Shown one piece after another: positions 1 through 6,013 of a stretch of DNA of 6,664 nucleotides. The notes beneath the pieces are model-generated. The model saw nothing but the letters and a program-made list of their open reading frames with translations, was not told the origin of the DNA and ran no database searches. The stretch is taken from the NCBI GenBank assembly GCA_002389465.1, contig DGOT01000109.1:1-6664 (forward strand), read 5' to 3'. Positions within the stretch are counted from its first letter, which is position 1. Every line of letters begins with the position of its first letter. The stretch is from Bacteroidales bacterium UBA4459 (GTDB lineage Bacteria; Bacteroidota; Bacteroidia; Bacteroidales; F082). A program made the translations under genes and the position numbers.

Positions 1-1
1 T

Positions 2-415
2 ATGGCCATACAAATGCGAAATAAGAGAGACACCAATTTCAGCACTGCTTCCATGTCGGATCTGGTATTTTTGCTGCTGATTTTTTTTATGCTTACTTCC
101 ACGCTTGTTGCTCCCAATGCCATCAAACTTCTGTTGCCCAGCAGCAGTAGTAAGACGATGTCGAAGCAAACGGTGACCGTGTACATTAATAAGGAACGAA
201 ACATTTATGTTGAAGATCAAAAAGTGGATCCGGCTAAACTTGAAAATATACTGGTCAACAAATTAGGACGTGAACAAGAAGGTTCTATCGTTTTGCGCTC
301 CGATAAAACAGCACCTGTTCAGGACATCGTGGTGGTGATAGATGCTGTGAATGAGATCAATCATAAGAACGGAACAAAGCATAAGGTAATTTTAGCTACC
401 AAGCCGAAGAGGTAA
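2..415 (+). CDS. exbD: ExbD/TolR-family biopolymer transport protein
   Basis: Inner-membrane subunit of an ExbB-ExbD proton channel that energises a TonB protein. The 137-residue product has a short cytoplasmic N-terminus (1-19), one transmembrane helix (about 20-38) and a periplasmic domain (about 48-137). Asp20, in the motif SMSDLVFLLLIFFML, occupies the place of the proton-relay aspartate essential in ExbD and TolR. The C-terminus (KHKVILATKP) is typical of Bacteroidota ExbD. Length is normal for the family, and the N-terminus (MAIQMRNK) resembles the usual start of these proteins, so the gene is probably complete although it begins at base 2. It lies 23 bp before a tonB-type gene on the same strand, which supports an exbB-exbD-tonB operon whose first genes and promoter lie left of the window. 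TolR is the alternative name, but the TonB neighbour favours ExbD. Confidence 0.93.
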   Translation: MAIQMRNKRDTNFSTASMSDLVFLLLIFFMLTSTLVAPNAIKLLLPSSSSKTMSKQTVTVYINKERNIYVEDQKVDPAKLENILVNKLGREQEGSIVLRSDKTAPVQDIVVVIDAVNEINHKNGTKHKVILATKPKR

Positions 416-438
416 GGAGTTTAATAACCACAATTAAA

Positions 439-1320
439 TTGAATCGCTTTAACGAAATACTCAAAGACAAAGACCGCCGCCGCGGTGTTGTCGGCACTAT
501 CATCATCCACATGCTGATATTGGCAGCTTTGTTTTTTCTGGCATTACGTACTCCTTTACCTCTTCCCGGCGAAGAAGGTGTTGAAGTCAATCTGGGTTAT
601 GATGATACCGGAATGGGCGACATACAGACCGAATCACCGATGCAACAAGCTGAAACGCCACCGCCTACTCCTCCACAGGAAGATATTACGGAACCAAAAC
701 CACAGGAAGAGGAGTATATTACACAAGACCTGGAAGAAGCGCCGGTACTAGAAGAAAAAATAACGGAAGAAGCGCAGAAAGAAGAGCCACCAGAGCCCCA
801 GGAAGAGATTGTGGAAGAAATCAAAGAGATACCTGTAGATTCTTCTCAGGTTTATACCGAAGAGGTTGCTAAAGAACCTGCTCCGGAGCCGGAACCGGTT
901 GTCAATGAAAGAGCATTGTTTAAAGGAAGTACCAAAAACACCAACGGAACCAACCAGGGTATTGCCGGGGGCGCAGGCGACCAGGGAAAGCCACACGGTT
1001 TTGATGACAGTGATAAATACGATGGACAGGGTGGTATGGGAAACGGCATTTCATTTAGCCTTGGTGGCAGGGGGTCCAAATATCTTGACAAACCATCGGC
1101 AAACTTCAAAGAGCAGGGCACCGTTAAAGTGGATATCTGGGTGGACAGAAACGGTAAAGTAATAAAAGCCGCTGTTAACCGGAAGGGTACCAATGTGATC
1201 GATCCCACCATGCACCAGACAGCTATTGATGCAGCCATGAACTCCACTTTTGCCGAAGACCTCAGCGCTCTCGAGTTACAACGAGGCAGCATTACCTACA
1301 ATTTCATCCTGATGAAATAA
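439..1320 (+). CDS. tonB: TonB-family energy transducer (TTG start)
   Basis: Transduces proton-motive-force energy from ExbB/ExbD to outer-membrane TonB-dependent transporters. Seen in the 293 residues: a basic cytoplasmic stretch (9-15), a transmembrane helix (about 17-37), a Pro/Glu-rich periplasmic rod (about 65-155), a Gly/Asn-rich linker (about 163-212) and a C-terminal TonB-like domain (about 225-293, with VDIWVDRNGKV and a final ITYNFILMK strand). Thr20-xxx-His24 in the helix mirrors Ser16-xxx-His20 of E. coli TonB, the residues that work with ExbB/ExbD. The rod is strongly acidic, not Lys/Pro-rich as in E. coli. No ATG precedes the helix: TTG at 439 is chosen because it preserves the cytoplasmic stretch, while the first in-frame ATG (511) falls inside the helix. 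AGGAG at 415-419 is too far away (about 19 nt) to be a normal ribosome site for 439. The substrate receptors are not in the window. Confidence 0.88.
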   Translation: MNRFNEILKDKDRRRGVVGTIIIHMLILAALFFLALRTPLPLPGEEGVEVNLGYDDTGMGDIQTESPMQQAETPPPTPPQEDITEPKPQEEEYITQDLEEAPVLEEKITEEAQKEEPPEPQEEIVEEIKEIPVDSSQVYTEEVAKEPAPEPEPVVNERALFKGSTKNTNGTNQGIAGGAGDQGKPHGFDDSDKYDGQGGMGNGISFSLGGRGSKYLDKPSANFKEQGTVKVDIWVDRNGKVIKAAVNRKGTNVIDPTMHQTAIDAAMNSTFAEDLSALELQRGSITYNFILMK

Positions 1321-1348
1321 GATAGGTTAATATCTTTTCCTGTATTCG

Positions 1349-1381
1349 TTTGGTCATTTACACTTGATGTTGCTACTTTTG
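1349..1381 (+). promoter_or_regulatory. Predicted Bacteroidota-type promoter for folC, possibly leaderless
   Basis: TTTG at 1349-1352, a 21-bp spacer and TACTTTTG at 1374-1381 match the Bacteroidota primary-sigma consensus (TTTG near -33, TAnnTTTG near -7) at every specified base and at the expected spacing. Placing the second box at -7 puts the transcription start at about 1385-1386, on the A of the folC ATG. The match is seen directly; promoter activity and the leaderless start are inferred. It would let folC and the methyltransferase be expressed independently of exbD-tonB. Confidence 0.55.
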
Positions 1382-1385
1382 TTTT

Positions 1386-2678
1386 ATGGACTACAAAGAA
1401 ACTCTGAATTGGCTTTTCAGTCAACTACCCATGTACCAGCGGGTTGGCAAAGCTGCATACAAAGCCGATCTTGATACAACCATACAACTTCTGGAAAAAC
1501 TGGGAAACCCGCAGGATAAATTTAATGTTCTGCATGTGGCCGGCACCAACGGCAAAGGAAGTGTGGCACATATGCTGGCATCCATTTTACAAGAGGCAGG
1601 TTACAGAACAGGCCTTTACACTTCGCCGCACCTGAAAGATTTCAGGGAACGTATTAAAATAAATGGGGACATGATCCCGGAAGAAAAGGTGGTTGAGTTT
1701 GTGGCCAAACATAAAGAAACATTTAATCAGTTGCAGCCATCATTTTTTGAAATGACCGTGGCTATGGCTTATGATTATTTTTCCGGGGAGAAAATCGACT
1801 TTGCCGTTCTGGAAACAGGTATGGGTGGCCGACTCGACTCAACCAACATAAGCAATCCTGTGGTTTCGGTAATCACCAACATTGGCCACGATCACATGCA
1901 GTTTCTCGGCGATGACACGGAGAAAATTGCGCGTGAAAAAGCAGGGATCATTAAAAAAGATATTCCTGTTGTTGTAGGGGAAAAACAACACGGTATTTCG
2001 GAAATCTTTGAAGAAATTGCCGTCGAAAAAAATACTTCCGTCATATATGCTGATGAGCATTTTGATCTGAAACCTATCCAAAGGCGGGATAAGACCAAAC
2101 TGTTTTATGATGTATGGCATGACAATGAAATGTATATTGAGAACCTTGCTTCTCCTTTGCTGGCGGTTTATCAAATTAAGAACATAAAGACTTCGTTGCA
2201 GGTCATCGAGTTACTGAGCACGAATAAAACCATCACAATCACCCGTCAAACCATTGCTTATGGCATTGAACACACCATAGAAAACACCAATCTGATGGGA
2301 AGATGGCAGATATTAAGCAGCAATCCGCTCACTATTTGCGATACAGGTCATAACCCCGAAGGTATCCAGGCGGTAATTGACCAGATTAATCAAACCGCTT
2401 TCAGTCACCTGCATTTTGTATTCGGTATGGCGAATGACAAAATTCCGGAAAAGATTTTATACCTCCTGCCCAAAGAAGCCACCTATTATTTTTGCAAACC
2501 CGATATCCCAAGAGGTATGAATACCGATGAACTCAGGGAACACGCTTTTAAGGCTGGATTAAGAGGTAAATCTTATTCATCGGTTATGGAAGCGCTGAAC
2601 TCGGCAGTAAACAATGCCGGCGTGAACGATCTGGTTTTTATTGGCGGCAGCACTTTTGTCGTAGCTGAAATAATCTAA
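1386..2678 (+). CDS. folC: Bifunctional folylpolyglutamate/dihydrofolate synthase (FolC)
   Basis: Cytoplasmic Mur-ligase-family enzyme that joins L-glutamate to dihydropteroate and extends folate polyglutamates, using ATP. The 430-residue length is typical. Visible motifs: P-loop GTNGKGS (53-59) followed by the folate-site TSPHL (79-83); ETGMGGRLDSTN (143-154); TNIGHDH (164-170); EKAGIIK (184-190), whose Lys185 is at the position expected for the carbamylated lysine; and DTGHN (319-323) opening the C-terminal glutamate-binding domain. The start at 1386 is favoured over Met16 because the first 20 residues (ETLNWLF..LPMYQRVGKAAY) are a conserved feature of FolC. A promoter candidate sits directly in front of it, and the downstream methyltransferase starts 5 bp after its stop. 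I cannot tell from sequence whether both activities are kept, but the family in this phylum is normally annotated as bifunctional. Confidence 0.95.
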   Translation: MDYKETLNWLFSQLPMYQRVGKAAYKADLDTTIQLLEKLGNPQDKFNVLHVAGTNGKGSVAHMLASILQEAGYRTGLYTSPHLKDFRERIKINGDMIPEEKVVEFVAKHKETFNQLQPSFFEMTVAMAYDYFSGEKIDFAVLETGMGGRLDSTNISNPVVSVITNIGHDHMQFLGDDTEKIAREKAGIIKKDIPVVVGEKQHGISEIFEEIAVEKNTSVIYADEHFDLKPIQRRDKTKLFYDVWHDNEMYIENLASPLLAVYQIKNIKTSLQVIELLSTNKTITITRQTIAYGIEHTIENTNLMGRWQILSSNPLTICDTGHNPEGIQAVIDQINQTAFSHLHFVFGMANDKIPEKILYLLPKEATYYFCKPDIPRGMNTDELREHAFKAGLRGKSYSSVMEALNSAVNNAGVNDLVFIGGSTFVVAEII

Positions 2679-2683
2679 TCCGT

Positions 2684-3421
2684 ATGTCCGACAACATTTA
2701 CCAAATCATACAATCGATCCTGCTGGCCATCATTTTTGCTTATCTGGTGTATTATGTGTACACATGGCTATTTGAAAAGAATTACCAACCAAAGTTGTGG
2801 AAGCAGTATCTGAAAGAACATAAGATCTCCAAAGCATTGCTGGCAGCCGAAAAGAAATACAAAGATAAGAACCGCTTTTTTAATTTCTGGTTTCAGGTTG
2901 AACGCTTAAAAGACATTCCCGGGGCTTTTGCCGAATTGGGGGTTTACAAAGGGGATTCGGCTTATATTTTACACCAGATGGACCCCTCAAGGGAATTTCA
3001 CCTGTTTGATACCTTTAAAGGATTTACGGAAAAAGACCTGGCAAATGAAACAGGAAAAGCAGCTACGTACACCAAGCATAACTTTGCCGACACTTCCATT
3101 GAGCATGTTAGAGAAAGACTGCATTCGGATCGATTCGTTTTCCATCAGGGCTATTTCCCCGACACAACAAGGGAACTTGATACTGACATTCGCTTTGCCC
3201 TGGTCAATATGGACGCCGACCTGTATAATCCTACAAAGGCAGGACTTGAATTTTTCTACCCCCGGCTGTCTCCCGGAGGCATGATCATTATACACGACTA
3301 CAACCCCGACTGGCCTGGTATCATGAAAGCAGTGGATCAGTTTGCCGCTACCATTCCCGAACCTATCGTTCCGTTGACGGACAAGGATTCAAGCGTTATG
3401 ATATTTAAGACGCATGATTAA
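2684..3421 (+). CDS. Membrane-anchored TylF/macrocin-O-methyltransferase-like protein
   Basis: Predicted SAM-dependent methyltransferase of 245 residues; the substrate is unknown. A hydrophobic segment (about 7-30) followed by basic residues predicts an N-terminal membrane anchor with the enzyme in the cytoplasm. The Rossmann-type core carries ELGVYKG (84-90, SAM motif I), LFDTFKGF (107-114), VNMDADLY (174-181), and PRLSPGGMIIIHDY (193-206). The last two are hallmarks of the TylF/MycF family, in which acidic residues equivalent to Asp177, Asp179 and Asp205 bind a divalent metal next to the sugar hydroxyl. The gene begins 5 bp after the folC stop, so the two are very likely cotranscribed and translationally linked. 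TylF and MycF methylate sugars on macrolides, but no antibiotic genes are seen here, so modification of a surface glycan or another hydroxylated substrate is only a guess. Confidence is high for the fold and low for any specific reaction. Confidence 0.82.
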   Translation: MSDNIYQIIQSILLAIIFAYLVYYVYTWLFEKNYQPKLWKQYLKEHKISKALLAAEKKYKDKNRFFNFWFQVERLKDIPGAFAELGVYKGDSAYILHQMDPSREFHLFDTFKGFTEKDLANETGKAATYTKHNFADTSIEHVRERLHSDRFVFHQGYFPDTTRELDTDIRFALVNMDADLYNPTKAGLEFFYPRLSPGGMIIIHDYNPDWPGIMKAVDQFAATIPEPIVPLTDKDSSVMIFKTHD

Positions 3422-3461
3422 GCTAACAATTCTGTCACTGTTTTCTCCATCACACTAAAAA

Positions 3462-3480
3462 TCCTTATTAATAAAAAGGA
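3462..3480 (-). terminator. Weak terminator-like hairpin downstream of the C10 protease gene
   Basis: TCCTT (3462-3466) and AAGGA (3476-3480) form a 5-bp stem around an AT-rich loop that can add two more pairs. Read on the minus strand, the stem is followed by TTTTTAG, a short T-run, so it could end the protease transcript about 100 nt past its stop codon. Read on the plus strand there is no T-run. The stem is short and AT-rich, so the call is weak. Confidence 0.3.
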
Positions 3481-3482
3481 GA

Positions 3483-3512
3483 CTATAATACGTGGAACCG
3501 AATCCATTATAG
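3483..3512. other. Bulged inverted repeat between convergent genes
   Basis: CTATAA (3483-3488) pairs with TTATAG (3507-3512). After a one-sided TACG bulge, TGGA (3493-3496) pairs with TCCA (3503-3506) around the six-base loop ACCGAA. This makes ten base pairs in the 160-bp gap between the converging methyltransferase and protease genes. There is no T-run on either side, so it is not a standard intrinsic terminator; it could be a transcript-end stabilising or barrier structure. The rest of the gap (3422-3581) shows nothing else recognisable. Confidence 0.3.
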
Positions 3513-3581
3513 CCTGCCGATCTGAATTTAACTAATCAGCTCAAATGAATGACTTGATGCTTTCGCCAACAAACCCGTTGT

Positions 3582-5678
3582 TTATAACTTCACAACTTTC
3601 TTAACCGCTTTGTAGTCGTTCATCGTTATGCCGATGTAATAAACACCTGTCGGCACATCAGAAAGATTCATACTGTAATGCTTTTTACCGGCAGATTGAT
3701 GTGTGTCCGGCACCTCTTTTACCAACGCCCCCAAGGTGTTATATATACCTATCGAAACAACAGATGATTGGCTTAATGAGTAGCTTATGCTTACGGTACT
3801 TTTCACCGGATTTGGGGCTATGATGATGTTGGGTATTGATTGTTCTTCAATGTCTGTAGCCACATCATACCAAGCTTCCCACCCGGAGGCATTAATCGTA
3901 GAGTTTGATGTAAAAAGAACCATCATCTGACCGCTTTCGGCGGTTACCGGATTTGGTGGCTCATTATAATCCCCTGAAATTTCTGCAATTAAATCCTCAG
4001 ATCCGATATCGTATATCTTCACATAATCATGCCCTTCTTCTGTATTGAAATAATTAAAATGCAATGTCAGTGGCTGATCTGTATCAGGTAATAAAAACCA
4101 CTGGCACGCTGAGTTGTTGTAATAATTAAACCCTGCGCTGCCATCACTCAGAGTTACACTGGCATCGGTTAAGGTGGTGGTGCCTGAACAAAAGTCAGGT
4201 AGGATGGCTCGGTAAACCAAATAGAAACCCGGGGCCGCATTTTCACCATCAGTGATAAACTCAACAAACACCTGATTACCGCTTGATGTTATGGCCTCGG
4301 GTAGCTCGTTGCCATTTATTTCAGCCAGTAAAAGCGCAGTGTTGTCAGCACCATCATAGATAAACAGTTTGTCAGCGTCTTCATAAATATCCAGCCTCTT
4401 GATTTCCAGCGTGATATTGATCACCGAGTCCTCCTCATTTTGCGGGTTGATGAACCAGGAAGCAGAAGTATTGTTTAAATAGTTATGAATGGGGCCACTG
4501 CCGTCATAGATAGAGCCTTCCAGACTCAAACATGTATCTGCTCCTAAAGCATAAAACGGATATTCAAAATTAACCGTATCAGGATAGAAATTAATACCTA
4601 TATAATTATTTATATTGAAGCCTTGTAAATTGTCCAATGAATAATAACCGTTTGACGACCCACCCCATCCCCAATTCATGTGGAAATACATACTGTTCTG
4701 ATAGCCATCACATACCCAAAAATGTCCACTCGAATTGCTCCAACCAATGTAAGGTACCACATATTTCTGGTCAAGTTGATCCATAATCATGTTTATCCAT
4801 TCTGTATAACTGTATAAATTTCGCTGGATAGAATCATAATCTGTGGAAATATTAAAATAAGGTTCAATCTGCTCCGGAAATCCCCAGGCACCAGAACTAT
4901 TTACACCATAATCCATTTCAACGGCTACGCCCACATGATACATCAATTCGCCAATGGCCGTATTTGTTGTTTGAGGAACGTCACACATTTCGTCCCATCG
5001 ATAATACGTATTTTCGAAATCGGCACACAACTCACCATAAACCTCGTGTTCATAACAATGGTATCCCGAACCATGCAATGGGAACCGCCAGTAATACAAA
5101 CATTGTGCATAAGCGGTAGCAACGCATCCTGTAATCGCTTGTCCGTCATTTCCTATAGGGCACATACAATTGTATGGCCACCCCTGGTTCCATAAAGTAG
5201 TTAACAAAGGGCCAATGGCATCCTTGTCTTTTTTCAATTGTTGGAATTCATCAATTGCATAATAGGCCCAGTCATCTAGCCTAACCTCATCGGGCTGCAA
5301 ACTATTTTCAATGGCGTATACTACCTGGTCTTTGTACTGGCCAAACCAGTATTGTAAATTAGGCGGTTGATTTTCGGCTATATAATGGTGGTTAAATGAA
5401 TAACCCAACACAGGGGGCATGCAGTTATCGGCCGAAACAATAACAAAACCACTTTGATTGAAATGAAAAACGTAATAGCATAGTATTTCATCCTTTTTCT
5501 CTTTAATTATAGAAGTGATTTGGAGATCATTTAAAGACAAAACACCTTCAAACTGGTTGTACTTCTCAAGATAAAAGTGAAGGGCAACTTTTTTGGCTGT
5601 CGGCAAAGTGACGAATTCAGCCAATAATGCGGTGCTGAGAAACATACCTGTAAGTAAGAGTAAAAGTTTCTTTTTCAT
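3582..5678 (-). CDS. Secreted streptopain-like C10 cysteine protease with CUB-like domains and T9SS sorting domain
   Basis: Predicted extracellular or surface-anchored cysteine endopeptidase of 698 residues. Domains in order: signal peptide (1-20, likely cut after ALLA); I69/Spi-type inhibitory propeptide (about 21-150) with GFVIVSADN and PPVLGYS (77-94); C10 catalytic domain (about 155-365); two CUB-like beta-sandwich domains (about 383-490 and 497-605); a T9SS type A C-terminal sorting domain (about 618-698, APNPVKS through TGVYYIGI to KKVVKL). By comparison with streptococcal SpeB, the catalytic dyad is Cys185 (GCVATAYAQ) and His319 (GHFWVCDGY); Gln165 (NQGWPYN) fits the oxyanion position and NWGWGG (335-340) the active-site tryptophan loop. 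So it should be active and made as a zymogen, exported by Sec and then T9SS. The catalytic region is unusually rich in cysteine (171, 173, 185, 193, 208, 218, 232, 323). CUB-like domain 1 lacks the second cysteine seen in domain 2. The target protein is unknown. Confidence 0.9.
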   Translation of the reverse strand: MKKKLLLLLTGMFLSTALLAEFVTLPTAKKVALHFYLEKYNQFEGVLSLNDLQITSIIKEKKDEILCYYVFHFNQSGFVIVSADNCMPPVLGYSFNHHYIAENQPPNLQYWFGQYKDQVVYAIENSLQPDEVRLDDWAYYAIDEFQQLKKDKDAIGPLLTTLWNQGWPYNCMCPIGNDGQAITGCVATAYAQCLYYWRFPLHGSGYHCYEHEVYGELCADFENTYYRWDEMCDVPQTTNTAIGELMYHVGVAVEMDYGVNSSGAWGFPEQIEPYFNISTDYDSIQRNLYSYTEWINMIMDQLDQKYVVPYIGWSNSSGHFWVCDGYQNSMYFHMNWGWGGSSNGYYSLDNLQGFNINNYIGINFYPDTVNFEYPFYALGADTCLSLEGSIYDGSGPIHNYLNNTSASWFINPQNEEDSVINITLEIKRLDIYEDADKLFIYDGADNTALLLAEINGNELPEAITSSGNQVFVEFITDGENAAPGFYLVYRAILPDFCSGTTTLTDASVTLSDGSAGFNYYNNSACQWFLLPDTDQPLTLHFNYFNTEEGHDYVKIYDIGSEDLIAEISGDYNEPPNPVTAESGQMMVLFTSNSTINASGWEAWYDVATDIEEQSIPNIIIAPNPVKSTVSISYSLSQSSVVSIGIYNTLGALVKEVPDTHQSAGKKHYSMNLSDVPTGVYYIGITMNDYKAVKKVVKL

Positions 5679-5905
5679 AAGTATAACGTTTTAATGAAAT
5701 TAATTTGTTGAATAAGTAAAGATATGATCCCTGTATGAGATTTATGAGTTAGACGCATAAACGCTGAGGTTTGTTTGATAAACATAGGGGTTTGTGTAAT
5801 AAACGCAGGGTTATCCTGCATAATAACATTCTTGTTGAAAGAAAAGTGAAATAAAAGATTCTTGACATCTCTTGAAATAAACAAATTTTTCTTTTTCCGG
5901 GTCAT
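5675..5905 (-). CDS. Doubtful 76-codon ORF in the protease leader
   Basis: I do not recognise this product and it may not be a gene. It opens with ATG about 20 nt after a predicted transcription start and ends with TGA overlapping the protease ATG (ATGA, 5675-5678), an arrangement that suits translational coupling. It has a basic N-terminus (TRKKK), no signal peptide and no known domain. Residues 31-51 form a seven-residue repeat (DNPAFIT, QTPMFIK, QTSAFMR) generated by the 21-bp DNA repeat beneath it. Composition is rich in Lys, Asn, Ile and Phe, as expected for chance translation of AT-rich DNA, and no Shine-Dalgarno site is seen. The alternative, and my preference, is an untranslated regulatory leader that happens to stay open in this frame. 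Confidence 0.22.
   Translation of the reverse strand: MTRKKKNLFISRDVKNLLFHFSFNKNVIMQDNPAFITQTPMFIKQTSAFMRLTHKSHTGIISLLIQQINFIKTLYL
5757..5819. repeat. Three 21-bp tandem repeats in the protease upstream region
   Basis: Units begin at 5757, 5778 and 5799, each with ATAAAC (plus strand), followed by a G-rich centre and, in the first two, GGTTTGT or GGTTTGTG. Units 1 and 2 agree at 15 of 21 positions; unit 3 agrees with each at about 12. A degenerate fourth start (ATAATAAC) falls exactly in phase at 5820. Twenty-one bp is two helical turns, so the cores lie on one face of the DNA, as repeated protein-binding sites often do. It is also seven codons, so the pattern reads in frame. Function is unknown. 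Confidence 0.6.
5805..5819. other. Small perfect hairpin in the third repeat unit
   Basis: GCAGG (5805-5809) and CCTGC (5815-5819) are perfect inverted arms around a 5-base loop (GTTAT). On the minus strand it would fold in the protease leader about 130-145 nt ahead of the start codon. No T-run follows on the minus strand, so it is not a terminator. Confidence 0.35.
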
Positions 5906-5927
5906 GGGTTAATAAAAAAAGCAGGTG

Positions 5928-5958
5928 CTAATATAAGTAATTTTATGTTATATGTCAA
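5928..5958 (-). promoter_or_regulatory. Predicted promoter for the C10 protease transcript
   Basis: Read on the minus strand, TTG (5958-5956) is followed after 20 bp by TATATTAG (5935-5928), one mismatch from the Bacteroidota TAnnTTTG box. The same bases also fit an E. coli-type pattern: TTGACA (5958-5953), a 17-bp spacer and TATATT (5935-5930). Transcription would begin near 5922-5926, giving a leader of about 245 nt before the protease ATG. The sequence match is direct; use in the cell is inferred. Confidence 0.5.
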
Positions 5959-6013
5959 GCTATCAGCATCTTAATTTGTTAATTTAAATTATTTTCCATA
6001 ATTCAACAATCAG

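Larger units (their letters stand above)
5679..6013. other. 335-bp intergenic region between the two secreted-protein genes
   Basis: This gap lies between the stop of the thioredoxin-like gene and the start of the protease, both on the minus strand. It holds the protease promoter candidate (5928-5958), a predicted leader of about 245 nt, the 21-bp repeat array (5757-5819), a small hairpin (5805-5819) and the doubtful 76-codon ORF. A second, weaker -7-like box, TATCTTTA on the minus strand (5724-5717), sits about 40 nt before the protease ATG but has no convincing -33 partner. Bases 5959-6013 are AT-rich and show no clear terminator for the upstream gene. Confidence 0.6.

Noticed and set aside
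852..1292. 146-codon open frame on the minus strand across the 3' part of tonB
   Set aside because: It lies wholly opposite a convincing TonB C-terminal domain, has no recognisable domain, and its Pro/Leu/Ser-rich product is what antisense reading of that sequence gives.
1839..2174. 111-codon open frame on the minus strand inside folC
   Set aside because: It is fully antisense to conserved FolC motifs, has no start context and no domain, and is a shadow of the real gene.
2928..3284. 118-codon plus-strand frame inside the methyltransferase gene
   Set aside because: It overlaps the SAM motif and DADLY region, which are clearly coding in the other frame.
5757..5840. CRISPR array
   Set aside because: The repeats are contiguous 21-bp degenerate units without unique spacers and with no cas gene nearby.
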